Assembly: GCF_000262245.1 (NCBI RefSeq)
Contig: NZ_AJSX01000010.1
Coordinates: 1 to 42,659, forward strand
DNA from: Pasteurella bettyae CCUG 2042
Lineage (GTDB): Bacteria; Pseudomonadota; Gammaproteobacteria; Enterobacterales; Pasteurellaceae
DNA: 42,659 nt
Direction: 5' to 3'
The notes under the pieces are model-generated. The model saw only the letters and a program-made list of their open reading frames with translations, made no database searches and was not told where the DNA came from. Shown here piece by piece: positions 8,443 through 15,760 of the stretch; within the stretch, counting starts at the first letter, position 1; every line of letters starts with the position of its first letter. Made by a program: the position numbers and the translations under genes.

Positions 8443-9758
8443 TGACTCAATTAGTTTTTCATCACGATATTGAACAATTAAAAAATCTACCAAACGGTGT
8501 AATACCTGTTCATTTGTATGGAGTAGGCAACAAAAAACTACAAATTGCTAACATTGGTAATAAGGTTTTGGATGAAGTAAAAAGATTGGGTATTGAGCCC
8601 AGTGATGTCGTAATGGATTTTTTGACGATTGCTTTGGCAGTTACGGCAGCAGATACTTTTGTTTTGCGAAAAGATGCTGCAAATGGTTGGTGTCGTTCTT
8701 TATCCATTACTTTACCTTTGTGCCAGCCTGATATTTGGCAAGCAAACAAAACTCATTTAGAGCAAATTTTACATTTTCTAAGTGGTGATATTTGGCAATT
8801 TAATTTTCAGGCAGGAGGGAAATTACCACCGCAGCCCCATAAATTAAATAGCAGAGCTAAATTGGTGGATCTGAGAAATAAAGACTGCATTTGCTTATTT
8901 TCTGGTGGTTTGGATTCAGCGATTGGGGCGGTTGATTTACTAGAACAGGGTTATTCACCTGTACTGGTTAGTCATTCTTATAAAGGCGATAAATCACGCC
9001 AGCAAATGATTATTGAAAAATTTAACCAAAGTCGTTATGCCAATCAATTTTCCCAATTTAATGCAATTGCACAGCCACATTTAAACAATGGTAGGACGAC
9101 TGAAATCACAATGCGAACCAGAAGTTTAAATTTCTTGGCATTTGCAGTTGTATCAGCTTATGCATTACAGGAAGTTGTGCAAGAAGAGATTGATATTTTC
9201 GTGCCTGAAAATGGAGTGATTTCAATCAATGCACCTTTAACGCCACGCAGAGTAGGTACTTTGAGTACTCGTACTACGCACCCTTATTTTATTCAAGAAT
9301 TACAAAAATTGTTCACTGCAGTCAATATTCCTTTTACTTTAAAAAATCCTTATCAATTTAAAACCAAAGGACAAATGATAGCAGAATGTGCAAATTTACC
9401 ATTATTACAACAAATTATCCCCGATACTGTTTCGTGTAGTCATTGGAAACGCAAAAACCAACAATGCGGAGTTTGTGTTCCTTGCCTGATTCGTAGAGCG
9501 TCATTGCATTATGCTGGCATCACTAATGATGCTGAATATGAGTTCAATGACATTCGGCAAATCTTGACACATCAGGATAGAAAAGATGATTTATTTGCTT
9601 TAATGAGCGCTATTGGTCAAAAAAAACATCGTAATATAAATCAATGGGTTTTACAAAGTGGCTCATTACCTGCTCAACAATTAAATCAGTTTGCAGATGT
9701 TTTTAGGAATGGCTTAAATGAAGTGGAACAACTTTTAATAGTGAATCAAATATTATGA
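8442..9758 (+). CDS. qatC: QatC, QueC-like PP-loop protein of Qat system
   Basis: QatC resembles QueC, the 7-cyano-7-deazaguanine synthase of the queuosine pathway, but is used in phage defence. The product has 438 residues. The pyrophosphatase loop SGGLDS is at 154-159. A zinc-binding cysteine set lies at C332, C342, C345 and C348, so the core nucleotide and metal motifs are kept. An N-terminal extension of about 150 residues precedes the QueC-like part. The frame is open further upstream inside qatB, but the ATG at 8442 fits the TGATG overlap. The substrate is unknown; a deazaguanine-like or protein-terminal modification is inference only. Confidence 0.9.
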   Translation: MTQLVFHHDIEQLKNLPNGVIPVHLYGVGNKKLQIANIGNKVLDEVKRLGIEPSDVVMDFLTIALAVTAADTFVLRKDAANGWCRSLSITLPLCQPDIWQANKTHLEQILHFLSGDIWQFNFQAGGKLPPQPHKLNSRAKLVDLRNKDCICLFSGGLDSAIGAVDLLEQGYSPVLVSHSYKGDKSRQQMIIEKFNQSRYANQFSQFNAIAQPHLNNGRTTEITMRTRSLNFLAFAVVSAYALQEVVQEEIDIFVPENGVISINAPLTPRRVGTLSTRTTHPYFIQELQKLFTAVNIPFTLKNPYQFKTKGQMIAECANLPLLQQIIPDTVSCSHWKRKNQQCGVCVPCLIRRASLHYAGITNDAEYEFNDIRQILTHQDRKDDLFALMSAIGQKKHRNINQWVLQSGSLPAQQLNQFADVFRNGLNEVEQLLIVNQIL

Positions 9759-10486
9759 TGGATATGCATTGTCATTTGGATTTATATCCTAATCCACAAT
9801 ATGTTATAAAACGATGTCAAGATGAAAATCTTTATGTCTTATCAGTAACAACTACACCAAAAGCGTGGTATGGCACAAATTTATTGGCAAAAGATTGCTC
9901 TCGTATTCGTACTGCCTTGGGATTGCATCCCCAACTGGCTCACGAGCGTTGGCAGGAATTGGAATTGTTTGATGCATTATTAAATCAAACTCGTTATGTG
10001 GGTGAGATTGGATTGGATGGGGGAAAAGAGTTTAAAGTACATTGGGAAACTCAATTAAAAGTTTTTCGTCATATTTTAAGAAGCTCGGCAAAAGCTGGTG
10101 GAAAAATATTAAGTATACATTCTATAATGAGTGCAAATGCTGTATTAGATGAATTAAGTCAAGTAAATGGCAATTTGCCAATTCTTCATTGGTTTTCAGG
10201 TACAAAGCAACAATTAAAACGAGCGGTTGAAATGGGTTGCTATTTTTCAGTTGGACCTGCAATGTTAAGTAGTAAAAAGGGGTATGATTTAGCTCAACTT
10301 ATGCCAATAGAAAAAATATTAATTGAAACTGATGGACCTTTTGGGAATTTTAAAACACAAGCTTTATTCCCTTGGAATGCTAATATTGCCATTGCAATAT
10401 TGGCAGATATGTGGAGGATGAATATTTTAGAAACTGAAAATATATTGAGACAAAATCTCTTTAGCTTAGTTTCAAAACATATATAA
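9755..10486 (+). CDS. qatD: QatD, TatD-like metal-dependent nuclease of Qat system
   Basis: QatD is a TatD-family amidohydrolase-fold protein of 243 residues. All expected metal ligands are visible: H5 and H7 (MHCHLD), E84 (VGEIGLD), H122 (LSIHS), H145 (ILHWFSG) and D193 (ETDGP). It should therefore be an active nuclease or phosphohydrolase. Two starts are possible: ATG 9755 overlaps the qatC stop by four bases, and ATG 9758 overlaps it by one. I kept the first. There is no clear ribosome binding site, which suggests coupling to qatC. The gene ends only two bases before the stop codon of a facing integrase remnant, so the element was cut very close to this gene. Confidence 0.9.
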   Translation: MMDMHCHLDLYPNPQYVIKRCQDENLYVLSVTTTPKAWYGTNLLAKDCSRIRTALGLHPQLAHERWQELELFDALLNQTRYVGEIGLDGGKEFKVHWETQLKVFRHILRSSAKAGGKILSIHSIMSANAVLDELSQVNGNLPILHWFSGTKQQLKRAVEMGCYFSVGPAMLSSKKGYDLAQLMPIEKILIETDGPFGNFKTQALFPWNANIAIAILADMWRMNILETENILRQNLFSLVSKHI

Positions 10487-10487
10487 C

Positions 10488-10586
10488 CTATAAAGTGGAA
10501 TAAAAATCAGGCAGTCCTGTTTCTTTATTAATCAATAAAGGAAAGCGTTCTCCATTTGTGAAAATAACGGTTTCTAATTTATACAT
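10488..10586 (-). pseudogene. 32-codon N-terminal remnant of a site-specific integrase
   Basis: On the minus strand an ATG at 10586 opens 32 codons starting MYKLETVIFTNGERFPLLI and ending at a TAG that follows DFYSTL. The pattern of an ETVIF-type strand, then NGERFPLL, then GLPDFYSTL is the one I know from the N-terminus of tyrosine-type site-specific integrases carried by genomic islands, whose full length is several hundred residues. Everything after it is missing, and the break falls at the qatD stop codon. This is identification by memory of a family pattern and needs a homology search. Confidence 0.55.
10492..10505 (-). repeat. Right arm of 14-bp inverted repeat flanking qatABCD
   Basis: AAAGTGGAATAAAA is the exact reverse complement of 5766-5779. 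It overlaps the last codons of the integrase remnant. Confidence 0.6.
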
Positions 10587-10640
10587 GGCGTCTAAATTTA
10601 CATAAAAATTATATATAAATACTATCAAGTATGGCGTTTG

Positions 10641-10719
10641 TTGTCAAAATAAATGTAAAAAAAGAAAGAGCCTTGTTTTAAAAGACTCTTTCCTATTATT
10701 TGCTTGCTTATTTTGACAA
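10641..10719. repeat. 12-bp inverted repeat around the ssb terminator
   Basis: TTGTCAAAATAA (10641-10652) and TTATTTTGACAA (10708-10719) are exact reverse complements. They enclose the ssb terminator hairpin and so form an outer stem in the ssb transcript end, or mark the right edge of the inserted region. Confidence 0.5.
10657..10692 (-). terminator. ssb transcription terminator
   Basis: On the minus strand GAAAGAGTC and GGCTCTTTC form a 9-bp stem with one G-T pair, followed by seven T residues. It lies 45 bases after the ssb stop. Confidence 0.8.
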
Positions 10720-10737
10720 ATTCAAGTTATATGTAAT

Positions 10738-11226
10738 TCAGAATGGAATGTCATCATCGAATGCATCTACAACAGGCTCTGGCGTAGCAGCCGGCTTACT
10801 TGCTGGTTGGGCTGCACGAGGTTGTGCTTGATAGCCAGAATTACCAGCATTAAAGTTATTTGCAGCAGGTGCAAAATCACCACCTTGTTGACCACGAGCT
10901 CCTAACATTTGTAATACATCGCCTTGGATTTCAGTGGTGTAACGATCTTGACCGTTTTGATCTTGCCATTTACGTGTTTTTAATTTTCCTTCAACATAAA
11001 CAAGCGAGCCTTTACGTAAGTATTCGCCAGCAACTTCAGCTTGACGGCGAAAGAAAACGATACGGTGCCATTCAGTAACTTCACGACGTTCGCCAGTGTT
11101 TCTATCGTTCCAGCTTTCACTTGTTGCAACGCTAATATTTGCTACTGCATCACCATTCGGCATGGTACGCATTTCGGGATCATTACCTAAGTGACCCACG
11201 ATAATTACTTTATTAATTCCAGCCAT
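10738..11226 (-). CDS. ssb: Single-stranded DNA-binding protein
   Basis: SSB coats single-stranded DNA during replication, recombination and repair and recruits partner proteins by its acidic tail. The 162-residue protein has an OB fold over about 1-110 ([33 protein letters not shown]), a Gly/Gln/Ala-rich linker, and the conserved acidic tip DDDIPF. It is divergent from uvrA. The 170-base gap holds a LexA box (11318-11337) that could serve either gene, as between E. coli ssb and uvrA. It is a chromosomal housekeeping copy, and its 3' side is the right edge of the accessory region. Confidence 0.97.
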   Translation of the reverse strand: MAGINKVIIVGHLGNDPEMRTMPNGDAVANISVATSESWNDRNTGERREVTEWHRIVFFRRQAEVAGEYLRKGSLVYVEGKLKTRKWQDQNGQDRYTTEIQGDVLQMLGARGQQGGDFAPAANNFNAGNSGYQAQPRAAQPASKPAATPEPVVDAFDDDIPF

Positions 11227-11317
11227 AATTTCCTCTAATTTATCATTGTTTATATTGTTTCAAAATTTAAAAGTGCGGTTATTTTGCCTGAAATTAGGAA
11301 AAAGATCTATAAAATTT

Positions 11318-11337
11318 CACTGGATATTTTAACAGTT
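11318..11337. promoter_or_regulatory. LexA (SOS) box between ssb and uvrA
   Basis: CTG (11320-11322), ten A/T-rich bases, then CAG (11333-11335) matches the CTG-N10-CAG LexA operator. It sits 60 bases before uvrA and about 90 before ssb. The divergent ssb-uvrA pair is an SOS locus in E. coli. An uptake word lies nearby at 11271-11279. Confidence 0.8.
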
Positions 11338-11396
11338 TATAAAATATGCGATAATGCTCGCAATTTGAAAAATTTTTAAGCAGTAATTAGGAATTT

Positions 11397-14228
11397 ATGG
11401 ACGTTATCGATATACGTGGGGCTCGTACTCACAATCTTAAAAATATCAATTTAATTATTCCTCGCGATAAACTTATTGTTATTACAGGGCTTTCTGGTTC
11501 AGGAAAGTCTTCACTTGCATTTGATACGCTTTATGCAGAGGGGCAACGCCGTTATGTGGAATCATTGTCTGCATATGCTCGTCAATTTTTGTCTTTAATG
11601 GAGAAACCCGATGTAGATCATATTGAAGGGTTGTCTCCAGCTATTTCTATTGAGCAAAAATCTACTTCTCACAACCCTCGCTCAACAGTGGGCACAATTA
11701 CTGAAATTCACGATTATCTTCGTTTATTATTTGCTCGCGTTGGTGAACCTCGTTGTCCAGAGCATAATGTGCCTCTAACTGCACAAACTATTTCGCAAAT
11801 GGTGGATAAAGTTTTATCAATGCCAGAAGGCAGTAAAATGATGTTACTCGCCCCAGTGGTAAAAGCACGTAAAGGTGAACATGTCAAAGTATTAGAAAAT
11901 ATTGCGGTTCAAGGTTATATTCGAGCTCGTATTGATGGTGAAATTTGTGATTTATCCGATCCGCCTAAATTAGAATTACAGAAAAAACATAGCATTGAAG
12001 TGGTGGTAGATCGTTTTAAAGTGCGTTCAGATCTGGCAACTCGTTTAGCCGAATCATTTGAAACTGCCCTTGAATTGTCTGGTGGTACTGCTATTGTCGC
12101 AGATATGGATGATCCAAAAAAAGAAGAGTTGGTCTTCTCTGCAAATTTTGCCTGTCCGCATTGTGGTTATTCTGTTCCCGAATTAGAACCTCATTTATTT
12201 TCTTTTAATAATCCAGCAGGTGCTTGCCCAACTTGTGATGGTTTAGGGGTTCAGCAATATTTTGATGAAAAACGAGTAGTGCAAAACCCAAGTGTTTCCC
12301 TGGCTAGTGGTGCAGTAAAAGGTTGGGATAGACGTAATTTCTATTATTATCAAATGTTAACTTCTTTAGCTGAACATTATCATTTTGATATTGAAGCACC
12401 TTATGAGTCTTTAGCAAAGAATATTCAAAATATCATTATGAATGGTTCGGCCAAAGAAGAAATTGAATTCAAATATATGAATGACCGTGGAGATGTAGTT
12501 GTGCGTCGTCATCCATTTGAAGGCATTTTGAATAATATGGCTCGCCGTTATAAAGAAACTGAGTCGATGTCTGTACGTGAAGAATTAGCTAAAAATATTA
12601 GTAATCGTCCTTGTGTGGATTGTGGCGGTTCACGCTTACGCCTCGAAGCACGTCATGTTTATATTGGTCAAACGAATTTGCCTGATTTATCAGAAATGAG
12701 CATTGGTGAAGCTTATAGTTTTTTTGAGAAAATGGCGCTAGCAGGGCAAAAAGCTCAAATTGCAGAAAAAATTCTTAAAGAGATCAAAGAACGTTTATCT
12801 TTTTTAGTGAATGTTGGTTTGAATTATTTATCGTTATCTCGTTCGGCAGAAACGTTATCTGGTGGTGAAGCACAACGTATTCGTCTTGCAAGCCAAATTG
12901 GTGCAGGTTTAGTCGGGGTAATGTATGTGCTTGATGAACCATCAATTGGTTTGCATCAGCGTGATAATGAACGCTTACTAAATACGTTAATTCACTTACG
13001 TAATCTTGGAAATACGGTGATTGTTGTAGAGCATGATGAGGACGCTATCCGCCTTGCAGATCATATCATTGATATTGGACCAGGTGCAGGAGTGCATGGT
13101 GGTTCTGTGATTGCAGAAGGCACTGCCGAGCAGATAATGAAAAATCCAAATTCTATTACCGGTAAGTTTCTCTCTGGAGCTGAAAAGATCGAAATTCCTA
13201 AAAAACGTACCGCAGTTGATAAAGATAAATTCTTACGCTTATATGGTGCAACAGGAAATAATCTGAAAAATGTTAATTTAGAACTACCCGTGGGATTATT
13301 TACTTGTATTACAGGTGTTTCTGGTTCAGGTAAATCTACATTAATTAATGATACTTTATTTCCCATTGCACAAAATGTGTTGAATCGTGCCGATAACATT
13401 GAACATGCCCCTTATAAATCTATTGAGGGGTTAGGGTTCTTTGATAAAGTCATCAATATTGACCAAAGCCCTATTGGTCGTACGCCACGTTCAAATCCTG
13501 CCACTTATACAGGCTTATTTACACCTATTCGTGAGTTATTCTCTGGCGTGCCTGAAGCACGTGCACGAGGTTATAATCCTGGTCGTTTTAGCTTTAATGT
13601 GCGCGGAGGCCGCTGTGAAGCCTGTCAAGGTGATGGTGTAATTAAAGTGGAAATGCATTTTTTACCTGATGTATATGTACCTTGTGATCAATGCAAAGGA
13701 AAACGTTATAACCGTGAAACTTTGGAGATCCGTTATAAAGGTAAAACTATTCATCAAGTGTTAGATATGACAGTGGAAGAGGCAAGAGAATTCTTTGATG
13801 CGATTCCAATGATTGCTCGTAAATTACAAACCTTAATAGATGTTGGTCTGTCTTATATCCGTTTAGGTCAATCATCCACAACCCTTTCTGGTGGTGAAGC
13901 TCAACGTGTGAAACTTGCTACGGAATTATCTAAACGAGATACTGGCAAAACCCTTTATATCTTAGATGAACCAACCACAGGTTTACATTTTGCGGATATT
14001 AAACAATTACTCGAAGTATTGCATCGACTACGTGATCAAGGTAATACCATTGTGGTGATTGAACACAATTTAGATGTTATTAAAACGGCAGACTGGATCG
14101 TTGATTTAGGTCCAGAAGGCGGTAATGGTGGTGGCCAAATTATTGCTACAGGTACCCCAGAACAACTTGCTAAATCGACGAGTTCGCATACTGCAAGATT
14201 CCTTAAACCAATACTTGAAAAAAATTAA
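11397..14228 (+). CDS. uvrA: Excinuclease ABC subunit A
   Basis: UvrA is the damage-recognition ATPase of nucleotide excision repair and loads UvrB onto lesions. The 943-residue protein has two ABC modules: the first Walker [10 protein letters not shown] at 31-39 and the second GVSGSGKST at 640-648. The two LSGGEAQR signature motifs and two DEPS/DEPT Walker B regions are present. Zinc-finger pairs CPHC...CPTC (about 256-280) and CEAC...CDQC (about 740-766) are intact. AGGA lies four bases before the start. It is controlled by the upstream LexA box and ends in two consecutive hairpins. Confidence 0.98.
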   Translation: MDVIDIRGARTHNLKNINLIIPRDKLIVITGLSGSGKSSLAFDTLYAEGQRRYVESLSAYARQFLSLMEKPDVDHIEGLSPAISIEQKSTSHNPRSTVGTITEIHDYLRLLFARVGEPRCPEHNVPLTAQTISQMVDKVLSMPEGSKMMLLAPVVKARKGEHVKVLENIAVQGYIRARIDGEICDLSDPPKLELQKKHSIEVVVDRFKVRSDLATRLAESFETALELSGGTAIVADMDDPKKEELVFSANFACPHCGYSVPELEPHLFSFNNPAGACPTCDGLGVQQYFDEKRVVQNPSVSLASGAVKGWDRRNFYYYQMLTSLAEHYHFDIEAPYESLAKNIQNIIMNGSAKEEIEFKYMNDRGDVVVRRHPFEGILNNMARRYKETESMSVREELAKNISNRPCVDCGGSRLRLEARHVYIGQTNLPDLSEMSIGEAYSFFEKMALAGQKAQIAEKILKEIKERLSFLVNVGLNYLSLSRSAETLSGGEAQRIRLASQIGAGLVGVMYVLDEPSIGLHQRDNERLLNTLIHLRNLGNTVIVVEHDEDAIRLADHIIDIGPGAGVHGGSVIAEGTAEQIMKNPNSITGKFLSGAEKIEIPKKRTAVDKDKFLRLYGATGNNLKNVNLELPVGLFTCITGVSGSGKSTLINDTLFPIAQNVLNRADNIEHAPYKSIEGLGFFDKVINIDQSPIGRTPRSNPATYTGLFTPIRELFSGVPEARARGYNPGRFSFNVRGGRCEACQGDGVIKVEMHFLPDVYVPCDQCKGKRYNRETLEIRYKGKTIHQVLDMTVEEAREFFDAIPMIARKLQTLIDVGLSYIRLGQSSTTLSGGEAQRVKLATELSKRDTGKTLYILDEPTTGLHFADIKQLLEVLHRLRDQGNTIVVIEHNLDVIKTADWIVDLGPEGGNGGGQIIATGTPEQLAKSTSSHTARFLKPILEKN

Positions 14229-14238
14229 CTAAAATCTG

Positions 14239-14277
14239 ACCGCACTTCTAGGTAAATTTGGAGTGCGGTTGTTTTTT
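14239..14277 (+). terminator. uvrA terminator 1, uptake-word hairpin
   Basis: ACCGCACT (14239-14246) pairs with AGTGCGGT (14262-14269), followed by a T-rich run to 14277. Only the left arm is a perfect nine-base uptake word. Confidence 0.75.
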
Positions 14278-14314
14278 AAGCTTTATTTGATTTAAAACAA
14301 ATAAAGCTTTTTTT
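14278..14314 (+). terminator. uvrA terminator 2
   Basis: AAGCTTTATTTG (14278-14289) and CAAATAAAGCTT (14298-14309) form a perfect 12-bp stem, with T residues running on to 14314. It is placed directly after terminator 1. Confidence 0.75.
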
Positions 14315-14358
14315 AATCAAAGCTAAAACCCTTCAGTTGCTTTTATTGATTGCTTCAT

Positions 14359-14407
14359 TTGATTAATTCACTATACTAAAAAATATTTGACTAACTATAA
14401 TTAGTTA
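14359..14407 (+). promoter_or_regulatory. Candidate torYZ promoter with palindromic -10 region
   Basis: A perfect TATAAT (14396-14401) lies inside a 16-bp palindrome, TAACTA-TAAT-TAGTTA (14392-14407). A TTGAT half-site of the FNR type starts at 14359, about where an activator would bind, but its second half is poor. No good -35 box is seen, which would fit an activated anaerobic promoter. Confidence 0.4.
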
Positions 14408-14445
14408 ATTTTTATATATTTTTTTATATAGCGATGGAGTGTTGT

Positions 14446-15561
14446 ATGTCAGAACGTAAAAAGATTTCTTGGTTGTGGGGATTATTGTTATTAGTGATTG
14501 GTGCAGTATTGCTGTTCACCACACAATACATTATGAAAGCAACAAGTTCGCAAGAGTTTTGTTTAAGTTGTCACTCAATGGAACAACCCCATGCGGAATA
14601 TGAAGGAACAGTGCATTTTACTAATGCAAAAGGTATTCGTGCTGAATGTTCAGATTGCCATGTTCCCCATGATGGAATCGCATACGTAAAAGCAAAAATT
14701 GTAGCTCTCAAAGATGTGTGGTACACCATGACTGGCAAGCTCTCTGATCAAGATGCTTTCGAAAAACATCGTTTAGAAATGGCTCAAAAAGTTTGGGAAG
14801 ATATGAAAGCTAATGATTCAGCCACTTGTAAATCTTGTCATAGTTTTGATGCTATGGTGCTTTCAGATCAGAAAGAAGCTGCACAAAAAATGCATAAGTT
14901 AGCACAAGAAACAAATCAAACTTGTATTGATTGCCATAAAGGTATTGCACATTTTATGCCTGATATTCCAGTAGATAATGCAGCTGCAGGGGAATTAACT
15001 AAACACGCTGGACAATTTTCAGTAAGTGATAAAGTTTTATATAGTTTAGCAATGAGTCCAGCGCAGTTAGCTCAAGGTGGAGATTTGCGTTTAATGCCTT
15101 ATGCTGAATTAACTAATTGGAAAGAAGATGGAGATAAAATCACTGCAACTATCAATGGATGGCAACAAGTAGGTGCAGAAGGCATTGTTTATATGGATTT
15201 AGGAAAACGTATTAACGTTGCTTTATTAGGTGATGAAGTTAAAGATAAATTAAATGTGGCTAAAACTGTTCATGATGATGTGACCAATTCAGATTGGAAA
15301 CAAGTGGATTTTGAAGTAACGATTGCGAAAAGTGCGGTAACTTCTGATATAAATTCTTTAAATAGCTTTGGTAATAATTTAAATCAAACACATTGTAGTG
15401 GTTGTCATGCAGCAATTAGTGCAGACCACTATACTGCCAATCAATGGATTGGTGTTGTAAATTCAATGAAAGATCGTACTTCAATGAGTGCTGATGATGT
15501 ACGTGCTGTGACTATTTATTTACAACGTAATGGCAAAGATATGGTAAAAAATAGCCATTAA
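14446..15561 (+). CDS. torY: Pentahaem c-type cytochrome, NapC/TorC family
   Basis: TorY is a membrane-anchored cytochrome that takes electrons from quinol and passes them to the partner periplasmic reductase. An N-terminal anchor helix spans about 10-26. Five CxxCH haem sites are present: C39-H43, C68-H72, C128-H132, C160-H164 in the NapC-like part and C317-H321 in the C-terminal TorC-type domain. The product is 371 residues. I chose ATG 14446 because GGAG lies five bases before it; the ATG at 14434 has no such site. Its haem loading depends on the ccm operon found further along. torZ follows after a 199-base leader with a candidate riboswitch. Confidence 0.93.
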   Translation: MSERKKISWLWGLLLLVIGAVLLFTTQYIMKATSSQEFCLSCHSMEQPHAEYEGTVHFTNAKGIRAECSDCHVPHDGIAYVKAKIVALKDVWYTMTGKLSDQDAFEKHRLEMAQKVWEDMKANDSATCKSCHSFDAMVLSDQKEAAQKMHKLAQETNQTCIDCHKGIAHFMPDIPVDNAAAGELTKHAGQFSVSDKVLYSLAMSPAQLAQGGDLRLMPYAELTNWKEDGDKITATINGWQQVGAEGIVYMDLGKRINVALLGDEVKDKLNVAKTVHDDVTNSDWKQVDFEVTIAKSAVTSDINSLNSFGNNLNQTHCSGCHAAISADHYTANQWIGVVNSMKDRTSMSADDVRAVTIYLQRNGKDMVKNSH

Positions 15562-15583
15562 TATTCAGATTTAATAATATCTG

Positions 15584-15729
15584 GACTCCGAGCTTGTATT
15601 CCTAAGTTTAGTTTTTTAAATATGGAAGCAAAGCCTGAATAAGTTTTCTTGTTCACAGGATAGTAGAGAAATTTGCTATCCCCTCGTATTTAGAAAGGTG
15701 TCCTTGGGGCTTATAAGCAGTTATAAGCC
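15584..15729 (+). ncRNA. Candidate Moco RNA (molybdenum cofactor riboswitch) before torZ
   Basis: The leader between torY and torZ matches my memory of the E. coli moaA Moco RNA in order and spacing: CTCCGAGC (15586-15593); CAGG leading into a hairpin with stem GGATAG/CTATCC (15658-15681); then CGTATTTAGAAAGGTGT (15685-15701), close to the conserved CGTATCTGGAAAGGTGT block; and a closing GGGGCTT. A perfect hairpin GGCTTATAA/TTATAAGCC (15708-15729) reuses the 3' closing strand and could be the switching stem. The downstream gene encodes a Moco enzyme, which fits. A covariance-model search would decide. Confidence 0.72.
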
Positions 15730-15760
15730 TTAATTCAACTTGCTCAATAGTGAGGTAAAC

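Noticed and set aside
8510-8749. Minus-strand frame opposite qatC as a possible antisense or antitoxin gene
   Set aside because: No start signals, and composition mirrors the qatC frame.
5469-10495. CTATAAAG present on both sides of qat as a possible attachment-site direct repeat
   Set aside because: Eight bases in AT-rich DNA are expected by chance, and flanking bases do not match.
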